DNA from: Algoriphagus sp.
GTDB taxonomy: Bacteria; Bacteroidota; Bacteroidia; Cytophagales; Cyclobacteriaceae
Length of the DNA stretch: 52,302 bases
Reading direction: 5' to 3'
NCBI GenBank assembly: GCA_030729785.1
Contig: JANQWS010000075.1
Coordinates: forward strand, 1 to 52,302
Part shown: in pieces, positions 21,199-29,607 of the stretch
Layout of the letters: every line of letters starts with the position of its first letter
Numbering within the stretch: position 1 is the stretch's first letter
The notes under the pieces: model-generated
Databases searched by the model: none
The model's input: the letters and a program-made list of their open reading frames with translations, nothing else
What the model was told of the DNA's origin: nothing
Position numbers and translations under genes: made by a program

Positions 21199-21236
21199 TA
21201 AGATTCCTTCGGGCCGAAACATAAAACAAAGAGCAT

Positions 21237-21353
21237 ATGAAAGTAAGGGCATCTATCAAAAAAAGAAGTGCTGACTGTAAGTTGATCAGAAGAAAGGGAA
21301 AACTATACGTCATCAACAAGAAAAATCCTAAGTATAAACAAAGACAAGGTTAA
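21237..21353 (+). CDS. rpmJ: 50S ribosomal protein L36 (zinc-ligand-poor form)
   Basis: This 38-codon gene has the L36 pattern: [20 protein letters not shown], then [18 protein letters not shown]. The usual zinc ligands are C11, C14, C27 and a His near position 32; here only C14 remains, the others reading Ser, Asn and Tyr (one extra residue precedes the last). It cannot form the normal zinc ribbon. It lies in the standard place between infA and rpsM and joins rpsM through a TAATCATG junction. Confidence 0.95.
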   Translation: MKVRASIKKRSADCKLIRRKGKLYVINKKNPKYKQRQG

Positions 21354-21355
21354 TC

Positions 21356-21733
21356 ATGGCTAGAATTGCAGGTGTAGACATACCAGACAATAAGCGCGGC
21401 GAAATTGGACTTACTTACATCTTCGGAATTGGAAGAAGTTCAGCCAAAGCGATCCTAAGCAAAGCCGGTATTTCTGTAGATAAGAAAGCTGGTGAATGGA
21501 ACGACGAGGAATCAACCGCTATTCGTAACATCATCGCTGAAGAATTCAGGACAGAAGGTGCATTGAAGTCGGAAATTCAATTGAACATCAAGCGATTGAT
21601 GGATATTGGATGTTATAGAGGTTTGAGACACAGAAAAGGGCTTCCTGTTCGTGGACAAGGCACTAAAAATAATGCCAGAACCAGAAAAGGGAAGCGTAAG
21701 ACTGTTGCTAACAAAAAGAAAGCAACTAAATAA
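21356..21733 (+). CDS. rpsM: 30S ribosomal protein S13
   Basis: S13 contacts L5 and the P-site tRNA from the 30S head. The 125-residue product starts [20 protein letters not shown] and ends in the basic [20 protein letters not shown] block and a Lys-rich tail. It opens the alpha cluster, with rpsK 15 bases on. Confidence 0.98.
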   Translation: MARIAGVDIPDNKRGEIGLTYIFGIGRSSAKAILSKAGISVDKKAGEWNDEESTAIRNIIAEEFRTEGALKSEIQLNIKRLMDIGCYRGLRHRKGLPVRGQGTKNNARTRKGKRKTVANKKKATK

Positions 21734-21748
21734 AATCTGATTTAGATT

Positions 21749-22147
21749 ATGGCTCAGAAAAGAAACGATAAAGCAAAGGGTAAGAAAAGAGTAGTAAAGG
21801 TAGAAGCGGTAGGTCAGGCGCACATCAAAGCCTCCTTCAACAATATCATTATCTCTATTACCAACATCTCAGGTCAAGTGATCTCATGGGCTTCTGCCGG
21901 TAAAATGGGTTTCAGAGGATCCAAGAAGAATACTCCATACGCTGCACAGATGGCCGCACAAAATTGTGGTCAAGTAGCTTACGAACTCGGTTTGAGAAAA
22001 ATTGAAGTGTTCGTAAAAGGTCCAGGCGCAGGTCGTGAATCAGCGATCAGAACCTTGCAAAATGTAGGATTAGATGTGACGACTATTATTGACGTAACAC
22101 CTATGCCGCACAACGGTTGTCGTCCACCTAAGCGTAGAAGAGTTTAA
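21749..22147 (+). CDS. rpsK: 30S ribosomal protein S11
   Basis: S11 lies on the 30S platform near the Shine-Dalgarno helix. The 132-residue protein shows the family motifs [46 protein letters not shown] and the end [16 protein letters not shown]. The basic N-terminal region is Lys-rich. Confidence 0.98.
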   Translation: MAQKRNDKAKGKKRVVKVEAVGQAHIKASFNNIIISITNISGQVISWASAGKMGFRGSKKNTPYAAQMAAQNCGQVAYELGLRKIEVFVKGPGAGRESAIRTLQNVGLDVTTIIDVTPMPHNGCRPPKRRRV

Positions 22148-22165
22148 CTTTAAAAAAGTAAAAGC

Positions 22166-22771
22166 ATGGCAAGATATACAGGTCCTAAAGCAAAAATCTC
22201 CAGAAGATTTGGAGAAGCGATTGAAGGGCATAGCAAGGCACTTCAAAAGAAAAACTACCCTCCAGGAATGCACGGTCGTGGTAGAAGAAAGAAGCAGTCT
22301 GAATATGCAGTTCAGCTTGCAGAGAAGCAAAAAGCAAAATACATCTATGGCGTTTTGGAAAGACAGTTCGCGAAGATGTTTGACCTCGCTTCTAGAAAAT
22401 CAGGTATCACTGGTGAAAACCTACTACAGCTTCTTGAAGCTCGTTTGGATAACACCGTGTACCGTTTGGGAATTTCCCCAACTCGTCGTGGCGCAAGACA
22501 GCTTGTATCGCACAAGCATATCTTGGTAAACGGTGAACTGGTTAACATTCCTTCCTACACCTTGAAGCCAGGTGATGTGGTATCCGTTCGAGAGCGTTCT
22601 AAGTCTCTTGAGGCAATCACTAATAGCTTGGCGGGAAGAGGTACATCTCGGTATTCCTGGTTAGAGTGGGACAATGCCTCGATGTCAGGTAAATTTGTGA
22701 CGATTCCTAGCAGAGACGATATTCCTGAGAATATCAAAGTACAGCTCATCGTCGAACTTTACTCTAAGTAA
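22166..22771 (+). CDS. rpsD: 30S ribosomal protein S4 (zinc-independent type)
   Basis: S4 nucleates 16S rRNA folding and in other bacteria represses the alpha operon. The 201-residue product has the start [17 protein letters not shown] and the [10 protein letters not shown] motif, with no Cys cluster (C-minus type). The S4 RNA-binding domain begins near [20 protein letters not shown] and contains [20 protein letters not shown]. It is followed 36 bases later by rpoA. Confidence 0.98.
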   Translation: MARYTGPKAKISRRFGEAIEGHSKALQKKNYPPGMHGRGRRKKQSEYAVQLAEKQKAKYIYGVLERQFAKMFDLASRKSGITGENLLQLLEARLDNTVYRLGISPTRRGARQLVSHKHILVNGELVNIPSYTLKPGDVVSVRERSKSLEAITNSLAGRGTSRYSWLEWDNASMSGKFVTIPSRDDIPENIKVQLIVELYSK

Positions 22772-22807
22772 TATTTCATTATTTCCAGCTAAAACAGAAC
22801 GAAATAT

Positions 22808-23797
22808 ATGTCCATACTAGCATTTCAAATGCCCGAAAAAGTGGTAATGGAAAAAGCCGATGATTTTCATGGCTTATTCACATTCAAACCGCTTGAAAAA
22901 GGCTATGGAGTTACGATCGGTAACGCCCTAAGAAGAATTCTACTTTCTTCCTTGGAGGGATACGCCATCACTTCTATCAAAATCCCAGGAGTGGTTCATG
23001 AATTTTCCACCGTAGAAGGTGTAGTAGAAGATGTGACAGACATCATTTTGAATCTAAAGCAGGTTCGTTTCAAGAAAGTACACGATGCTTTCGATGGAAA
23101 AATTGCAGTAGAAATCAAAAATCAGTCTGTTTTTACAGCAGGAGATATAGCTAAATTTACTTCTTCCTTTGAAGTGCTCAATCCTGAATTGGTTATCTGT
23201 CACATTGACCAAACCAAGAATTTTGAGATTGAGTTGACAATCGAGAAAGGCAGAGGGTATTTACCTGCAGAAGAATCCAAACCAAAAGATCAGGTTTTTG
23301 GACAGATTTCGATTGACGCCATCTTTACACCTATCAAAAATGTAAAGTATAGCGTTGAAAATACACGAGTTGAGCAGAAGACAGATTTTGAAAAATTGAT
23401 TTTAGAAGTGCACACGGATGGTTCTATTCACCCTGAAAAAGCACTGCAAGAGTCAGCTAAGATTTTGATTCAGCATTTCATGCTTTTCTCAGATCAAACC
23501 ATGGTTCTAGACTCTACTGGAGTTGCTGAGCCTGAGCCAATCGATGAGGAATTCCTTCACATGCGTAAGCTTCTTAAAACTTCATTAGGGGATCTCGACC
23601 TCTCGGTTCGTGCCTTTAATTGCTTGAAAGCAGCTGACGTGAGAACTCTAGGAGATCTTGCTAGACTTGAAATTTCAGACATGATGAAATTTAGAAACTT
23701 CGGTAAAAAATCATTAGCCGAATTGGAGCAGCTGATCCAGGAGAAAGGTCTAACCTTTGGTATGGACATTTCTAAGTACAAACTTGATGAAGAATAA
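22808..23797 (+). CDS. rpoA: RNA polymerase alpha subunit
   Basis: Alpha dimerises to scaffold core RNA polymerase, and its C-terminal domain contacts DNA and activators. The product is 329 residues. The N-terminal domain includes [20 protein letters not shown]; the C-terminal domain spans about residues 245-318, with [20 protein letters not shown] and [20 protein letters not shown] linker rich in Glu/Pro separates the two. The gene sits between rpsD and rplQ as usual. Confidence 0.98.
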   Translation: MSILAFQMPEKVVMEKADDFHGLFTFKPLEKGYGVTIGNALRRILLSSLEGYAITSIKIPGVVHEFSTVEGVVEDVTDIILNLKQVRFKKVHDAFDGKIAVEIKNQSVFTAGDIAKFTSSFEVLNPELVICHIDQTKNFEIELTIEKGRGYLPAEESKPKDQVFGQISIDAIFTPIKNVKYSVENTRVEQKTDFEKLILEVHTDGSIHPEKALQESAKILIQHFMLFSDQTMVLDSTGVAEPEPIDEEFLHMRKLLKTSLGDLDLSVRAFNCLKAADVRTLGDLARLEISDMMKFRNFGKKSLAELEQLIQEKGLTFGMDISKYKLDEE

Positions 23798-23803
23798 TTA
23801 ACA

Positions 23804-24430
23804 ATGAGACACGGTAAGAAAATAAACCACCTGGGCAGAACTGCTTCGCACAGAAAAGCAATGCTTTCCAATATGGGAACTTCCCTGATTCTTCACAAGC
23901 GTATATCCACTACGCTTGCCAAAGCGAAAGAATTGAAGAAGTTTGTAGAGCCTCTGGTAACCAGAGCAAAAGAAGATACTACGCACAATAGAAGAATTGC
24001 TTTCTCCTACTTAAAAAGCAAAGAGGCCATCAAAGCTCTTTTTGGTGAAGTGATAGAGAAAGTAGGAACACGTCCAGGAGGATATACCCGTATTATTAAA
24101 ACTGGGTTTCGTCTGGGTGATAACGCCGAAATGTGCATTATCGAGCTAGTAGATTTCAATGAATTGATGTTGAAAGATGCAGCGCCTGCTAAAAAGACCA
24201 CTAGAAGATCTAGAAGATCTACTGGTACAGCTGAAAGTACTCCAGCTTCTGCTGCTCCCAAAGCAGCAGCAGTAGTAGAGGAAACTCCAGCTGTTGAAGC
24301 GGAAATTATCGAAGAGACTCCAGTTGCTGAAGCAGAAGTAGTGGAAGAGACAACTGCCCCTGTTGCTGAAGCGGCTACAGAAGAAACTCCTACTGCGGAA
24401 ACTTCTGAAGAAGAGACTGAAGAGAAATAA
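23804..24430 (+). CDS. rplQ: 50S ribosomal protein L17 with acidic C-terminal extension
   Basis: The first ~122 residues are a normal L17 ([40 protein letters not shown]), a 50S protein near the tunnel exit. A basic patch (residues 129-140, [10 protein letters not shown]) and then an Ala/Glu-rich tail to residue 208 follow, giving nearly twice the usual L17 core length. The tail has decaying 10-12-residue units beginning EETP (from residue 159). Such tails are known in Bacteroidota L17, but their function is unclear. A terminator follows the stop. Confidence 0.96.
   Translation: MRHGKKINHLGRTASHRKAMLSNMGTSLILHKRISTTLAKAKELKKFVEPLVTRAKEDTTHNRRIAFSYLKSKEAIKALFGEVIEKVGTRPGGYTRIIKTGFRLGDNAEMCIIELVDFNELMLKDAAPAKKTTRRSRRSTGTAESTPASAAPKAAAVVEETPAVEAEIIEETPVAEAEVVEETTAPVAEAATEETPTAETSEEETEEK
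24278..24427 (+). repeat. Degenerate EETP repeats in the rplQ tail
   Basis: Codons for units such as [34 protein letters not shown] and [10 protein letters not shown] recur with a 10-12-residue spacing. They form the acidic end of the L17 extension. The opposite strand of this repeat stays open and gives a Ser/Thr/Ala-rich shadow frame that is not a gene. Confidence 0.7.
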
Positions 24431-24450
24431 GTGGAAATAACTTTCGACTT

Positions 24451-24487
24451 AAAAAGGATTGGACTTCGTTCAATCCTTTTTTTATTG
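24451..24487 (+). terminator. Intrinsic terminator after rplQ
   Basis: AAAAAGGATTG pairs with CAATCCTTTTT around a short loop containing TTCG, and a run of T follows. It ends the S10/spc/alpha supercluster, 20 bases after the rplQ stop. Confidence 0.88.
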
Positions 24488-24519
24488 CCTATCCACATCT
24501 TACCCTCCCCAAGATTTAT

Positions 24520-24527
24520 TAACTTTG
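24520..24527 (+). promoter_or_regulatory. -7 element before carA
   Basis: TAACTTTG matches the Bacteroidota -7 consensus and lies 16 bases before the carA ATG, implying a very short leader. The expected -33 position does not read TTTG, so only half of the promoter is supported. Confidence 0.5.
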
Positions 24528-24543
24528 GGCAACTTTCTAAGAA

Positions 24544-25641
24544 ATGACTAAACAAAAAGCTACCCTTCTTCTCGCAGATGGCACGGTCTTCTCAGGGACT
24601 CTCATTGGTGCTCCAGGTACCAATGGCGGCGAAATCTGCTTCAACACAGGAATGACAGGATATCAGGAAATTTATACTGATCCTTCCTATACCGGTCAAA
24701 TTGTGGTGACCTCGACTTCCCATATAGGGAATTATGGTGTCCATCCTGAAGAAGTAGAGTCTGCGGCACCCTGTGTGGCCGGCATTGTAGTAAATAGTTT
24801 TTCAGAGGTGTTTTCACGATTAGATGCGTCTGGTTCCCTACAAGACTATTTGGTGGCGGCAGGAATTACAGGAATTGCAGATATCGACACCCGTAAGTTG
24901 GTGCGTCACCTTCGAGATGCAGGTGCTATGAATGCCATTATCAGCTCCACATACGAAGGTAATTTGGAAGGACTCAAGCAAGAGCTAGCTCAAATTCCAG
25001 ACATGAATGGGCTAGAATTATCTTCCAAAGTGTGTACACAGGAGCCTTTCTTTTTCGGGGAACCCACTTCTTCCATTAAAGTAGCCTGTTTGGATTTTGG
25101 AATCAAAAAAAATATTCTGAGGAACCTAGCTTCTAGAGGGGTGTATTGTAAAGTATTTCCTGCAAAAACTTCTCTTGCTGAGATGGAAGCTTGGAATCCA
25201 CAGGGTTATTTTCTTTCCAATGGGCCAGGAGATCCTGCGGTTATGGACTATGCAGTGGCTACAGTGAAAGATATTTTGGGGACCAGTAAACCTGTTTTCG
25301 GGATTTGTTTGGGACACCAACTCCTTGCAGAAGCAGTGGGGATTTCTACCTATAAAATGCACCATGGGCATCGCGGATTGAACCATCCTATCAAAAATTT
25401 AATGACTGGAAAAAGTGAAATAACTTCCCAAAATCATGGATTCAATGTTGTGCGGGAAGATGCTGAGAAAAACGAGCAAGTTGAAATCACACATGTTCAC
25501 CTAAATGACAATACAGTAGCAGGGATTAAACTTAAAAATAAACCTGCCTTTTCGGTTCAATACCATCCAGAATCCTCTCCTGGGCCACATGATTCCCGAT
25601 ACCTTTTTGATGACTTTGTTTCCCTGATTACAAAAAACTAA
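24544..25641 (+). CDS. carA: Carbamoyl-phosphate synthase small subunit (glutaminase)
   Basis: CarA hydrolyses glutamine and passes ammonia to CarB for carbamoyl phosphate, the precursor of pyrimidines and arginine. The 365-residue product has the N-terminal CPSase domain (GEICFNTGMTGYQEIYTDPS) and a C-terminal class I amidotransferase domain with nucleophile Cys in FGICLGHQLLAEA and the His/Glu pair in QYHPESSPGPHDS. No carB is in the window. eno follows after 24 bases, which suggests cotranscription. Confidence 0.97.
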   Translation: MTKQKATLLLADGTVFSGTLIGAPGTNGGEICFNTGMTGYQEIYTDPSYTGQIVVTSTSHIGNYGVHPEEVESAAPCVAGIVVNSFSEVFSRLDASGSLQDYLVAAGITGIADIDTRKLVRHLRDAGAMNAIISSTYEGNLEGLKQELAQIPDMNGLELSSKVCTQEPFFFGEPTSSIKVACLDFGIKKNILRNLASRGVYCKVFPAKTSLAEMEAWNPQGYFLSNGPGDPAVMDYAVATVKDILGTSKPVFGICLGHQLLAEAVGISTYKMHHGHRGLNHPIKNLMTGKSEITSQNHGFNVVREDAEKNEQVEITHVHLNDNTVAGIKLKNKPAFSVQYHPESSPGPHDSRYLFDDFVSLITKN

Positions 25642-25650
25642 TTCTACTAA

Positions 25651-26949
<1,299 letters not shown>

Positions 26950-26973
26950 AATCTTCTGAAATAAATTCAAATC

Positions 26974-27008
26974 GACAGTCCCGGAATTCTGGGGCTGTCT
27001 TTTTTTTA
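26974..27008 (+). terminator. Intrinsic terminator after eno
   Basis: GACAGTCCC pairs with GGGGCTGTC (one T-G pair) around GGAATTCT, followed by eight T residues. It closes the carA-eno unit. Confidence 0.9.
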
Positions 27009-27045
27009 TCTAATTTTTGTAACTTAGTCAACCAAAGCGCATTCT

Positions 27046-27333
27046 ATGAAAAAAGTACTCAAATACAGTAGTAATTTTTACGTTTTGGCAACCTTAGCAT
27101 TTTTGGTTTGGATGATTTTTATTGACTCCAACAACTTGCCTACCCAATGGCGTCTGACCAAGCAACTTTGGGAGCTAGAGGATCAGAAAGAATATTATAG
27201 GATGAAAAAAAACCAAATTCAGCAGGACCGCAATGCTCTTTTTGGAAATCCTGAATTATTAGAAAAATTTGCCCGAGAAAAATACCTCATGAAGAAACCT
27301 ACTGAAGACCTTTATGTGGTGGTTGAAGAATAA
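27046..27333 (+). CDS. FtsB/DivIC-like septum formation initiator
   Basis: This 95-residue protein has one N-terminal membrane span (about residues 10-27, FYVLATLAFLVWMIFI) followed by a coiled coil (WRLTKQLWELEDQKEYYRMK) and a short conserved end (LEKFAREKYLMKKPTEDLYVV). This is the architecture of FtsB/DivIC, which joins FtsQ and FtsL in the divisome. A post-eno position for this family is common, as in E. coli eno-ftsB neighbourhoods. It overlaps the next gene by 20 bases. Confidence 0.87.
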   Translation: MKKVLKYSSNFYVLATLAFLVWMIFIDSNNLPTQWRLTKQLWELEDQKEYYRMKKNQIQQDRNALFGNPELLEKFAREKYLMKKPTEDLYVVVEE

Positions 27334-27865
27334 GCTGCTAGTCTTTTTTCTATTGCTTAATTTTGGAATTGTTCTTTCCGCTAGTGCCCAGCGGGAGATT
27401 GATCCGGAGGTAGAATTCAACTTAAAAGACCGGATTTATTATGGTGGAAGCCTTGGCTTGCAACTAGGGACCGTGACGTTAATTGACCTTTCTCCACTAG
27501 CGGGGATGATGCTTAGCTCTAAATTTTCTACCGGTTTAGGAGCCACCTATCAGTACTATCAAGACAACCGTTTTCAAGGATCCGAAGGTTCTTCCTTTGG
27601 AGGCAGGGTTTTTGGACGTTACAACGTGCTTCCCAATATTTTTGCCTACACCGAAGTAGAATCAATCAATTGGAACGCGTACAAGTATGCTCAAGATAAA
27701 TTTCAGCGTACTTGGACAGAAGCATTTTTTGTTGGAGTAGGTTATTTTGCCCCATTTGGAGCTCGTGGAGGAGCCAATTTTACTTTTCTTTACAATCTCC
27801 GTCACAGCAATCTTGGTTCCTATTACAGCGAACCCTATTTGATTCGTGTAGGATTTGTTTTTTAA
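27314..27865 (+). CDS. Secreted small beta-barrel-like protein, unknown function
   Basis: The 183-residue product has a clear signal peptide (KNKLLVFFLLLNFGIVLSA ending ASAQ, cleavage before Arg/Glu). The mature part is built of alternating hydrophobic/polar strands with many Gly and aromatic residues (YYGGSLGLQLGTVTLIDLSP, GVGYFAPFGARGGANFTFLY) and ends in an aromatic VGFVF, typical of small outer-membrane barrels. I do not recognise a named family. The start overlaps the preceding division gene by 20 bases, suggesting coexpression. Confidence 0.72.
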   Translation: MWWLKNKLLVFFLLLNFGIVLSASAQREIDPEVEFNLKDRIYYGGSLGLQLGTVTLIDLSPLAGMMLSSKFSTGLGATYQYYQDNRFQGSEGSSFGGRVFGRYNVLPNIFAYTEVESINWNAYKYAQDKFQRTWTEAFFVGVGYFAPFGARGGANFTFLYNLRHSNLGSYYSEPYLIRVGFVF

Positions 27866-27890
27866 GATTTGAGTTAGGTTACCCCGATCC

Positions 27891-28805
27891 TTAGAAAAAC
27901 TGTTTCATTTTCTCTAGCCCTGTTTTGGCTACATAATTTGGATCCATGGCATAATATTCAGGGTTAAATAATTCCAAAGATAAAACGATCTCGCCCCCTT
28001 TTTTTCGTAAGGTATCAGACAAAGATTGCAATGGTGCAGCTCCATCGCCAGGAAATACCCGGTCCTTGTCCTGCTGGCTCGTTCTAGGAATATCTTTTGG
28101 AAAGTCATTGAGATGGAAAATAGAAATAGCTTGCCCATCTATTAATTTCAAACCTTCGAAGCCTGAGCCCCCTCGAAATAAGTGGTACACATCAGCTAAT
28201 ATTTTTGCATCTGAATCATCTGCGGCGGCAGCTACAGCCAGGGCTTGTGACAAGTGAAAGAAGGCTGGATAAGCGCCCCAAAACTCTAGTTGAGGCATTA
28301 CTCCTGTTTTTCTGCCCAAATCCAAGAGCTTTTTGTAGCGCTCACCCGCTTTTAGGAGGTCCAATGGGGCTTCGGCACCTATTGCTGGAGCAGCAACACG
28401 TGTGCAACCGAGTTCAGCAAGGATCCCCATTTCTTTTTCCATTTGAATAAATCCTGCTTTACTTTTTTCTTCATCCTGTGCCATCCATGTGGGAAATCCA
28501 ATACAATCTACTAGGGTGATTCCTGCATCATTAGCTAATTTTTTTAGGGAGGCAATGCTGTTCCCTTCTTTTAGGTAGCTTTCAATTTCCATCATCCAAG
28601 GTTCTAAGCCTTGGTATCCTGCTCGGGCAGCTAATTCAATTAATTTGGGGAGGCTTAGTTTTTGGCCTCTCACCGTACTGGTATTTAGGGAAAAAATAAA
28701 CCTCGTTTCTTCCTGTTTGGAAGCTTGGGCTTGCGTACCCAAGCTGAGTGCTCCTACCGCTGGGGTAAGGGCTAGGGTTTTGATTACTTGTCTTCTTGTT
28801 GTCAT
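27891..28805 (-). CDS. Tat-exported TIM-barrel sugar-phosphate isomerase/epimerase family protein
   Basis: The 304-residue product starts with a twin-arginine signal (MTTRRQVIKTLALTPAVGAL) and continues as an AP endonuclease 2-like TIM barrel: SLPKLIELAARAGYQGLEPW, the central ADVYHLFRGGSGFEGLKLI with a metal-binding His/Asp, ISIFHLNDFPKD, and a late Glu (VLSLELFNPEY). Relatives include hydroxypyruvate isomerase and various sugar isomerases, often periplasmic in Bacteroidota; the substrate here is not known. It is transcribed away from the TonB-receptor operon and converges on the barrel gene. Confidence 0.85.
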   Translation of the reverse strand: MTTRRQVIKTLALTPAVGALSLGTQAQASKQEETRFIFSLNTSTVRGQKLSLPKLIELAARAGYQGLEPWMMEIESYLKEGNSIASLKKLANDAGITLVDCIGFPTWMAQDEEKSKAGFIQMEKEMGILAELGCTRVAAPAIGAEAPLDLLKAGERYKKLLDLGRKTGVMPQLEFWGAYPAFFHLSQALAVAAAADDSDAKILADVYHLFRGGSGFEGLKLIDGQAISIFHLNDFPKDIPRTSQQDKDRVFPGDGAAPLQSLSDTLRKKGGEIVLSLELFNPEYYAMDPNYVAKTGLEKMKQFF

Positions 28806-28874
28806 TGGGTTGCCTTTCTTTTCCGTTTAAATGTTTAGCGTGCCTTTTAAACATATTTTCAATAAATAAAATTT

Positions 28875-28894
28875 ATACGAATATTCAATCGTAT
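28875..28894. promoter_or_regulatory. Inverted repeat in the divergent promoter region
   Basis: ATACGA and TCGTAT form a perfect 6-bp inverted repeat separated by 8 bases. It lies in the 97-base gap between the divergent isomerase gene and the first gene of the TonB-receptor operon, 8 bases before that gene's ATG. It could be an operator or a leader hairpin; neither is proven. Confidence 0.35.
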
Positions 28895-28902
28895 TTTTCA
28901 CC

Positions 28903-29607
28903 ATGCGTAGCCTAGTGTTTCTAACGGTTTTGATGATGACTTTTCTTTCGAAGGGCTATACCCAAGTAGCTACTGTTGATTTGCCTTTTTTAGCTACCTA
29001 TCAAGACAAAATTCCTTTTTTTCAAGAATTGATTACAGGAGGACAGTATGTGGCTCCCTCCTCCTTAATTAAAGGGGACCCTTATTTTCTGACAAGGCAA
29101 TTTGAAGTTGGTAGCTTACGAATAAATGGAATTACCTATCCAGAGGTCCCTTTGATTTATGATATTTATCGTGATCAGCTCGTAACATTTCACCCCATTT
29201 TTAATCAAAAAATATTGATTAAACCGGAGAAAATTGATGGGTTTACGTTAAGCAAAGGGCAACTATTCCGCTATTTCTCTGGGAATGAATCGTTTATCCA
29301 TCATGGAAATGGAATTTATGAAGTAGTGGGTCAGGGGGGGACAGCACTCGCATTAGCGAAGCGATATAAAACCACTAAATCCCTCCGTGAGCTCTCACGA
29401 TTTGATGGAGAGTATGTTGAAAAAGAAGCATACTATATTTGGAGGGATGGACAGTTTTTGTCGATCAAAAATTTATCTCAAGCCGTGGTTGCTTTGGGAC
29501 TTTCTCCCAAACAACTTAAAAAAGAGGTAAAGGATAAGGGGCTTCAATTCAAAAAATCACCGGAGGCCTTATTACAATTTTTGGTGACTTATCCCCAACT
29601 AAAATGA
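28903..29607 (+). CDS. Secreted protein of unknown function, first gene of TonB-receptor operon
   Basis: The 234-residue product has a signal peptide (RSLVFLTVLMMTFLSKGYTQ) and a mature domain rich in aromatic strands (INGITYPEVPLIYDIYRDQL, GFTLSKGQLFRYFSGNESFI). The C-terminal third is helical and basic (LSPKQLKKEVKDKGLQFKKS). I recognise no named family, although similar short secreted proteins are seen beside TonB receptors in Bacteroidota. It overlaps the receptor gene by four bases (ATGA), so the two are translationally coupled. Confidence 0.75.
   Translation: MRSLVFLTVLMMTFLSKGYTQVATVDLPFLATYQDKIPFFQELITGGQYVAPSSLIKGDPYFLTRQFEVGSLRINGITYPEVPLIYDIYRDQLVTFHPIFNQKILIKPEKIDGFTLSKGQLFRYFSGNESFIHHGNGIYEVVGQGGTALALAKRYKTTKSLRELSRFDGEYVEKEAYYIWRDGQFLSIKNLSQAVVALGLSPKQLKKEVKDKGLQFKKSPEALLQFLVTYPQLK

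Noticed and set aside
22771-22807. Inverted repeat ATATTTC / GAAATAT flanking the rpsD-rpoA gap as an S4 binding site
   Set aside because: Seven AT-rich pairs with a 23-base loop; weak and expected by chance in AT-rich spacer. No pseudoknot resembling the E. coli alpha leader is seen.
24007-24555. 182-codon minus-strand frame opposite rplQ
   Set aside because: Its Ser/Thr/Ala/Val runs are the reverse complement of the EETP repeats in the L17 tail; no signal or domain is seen.
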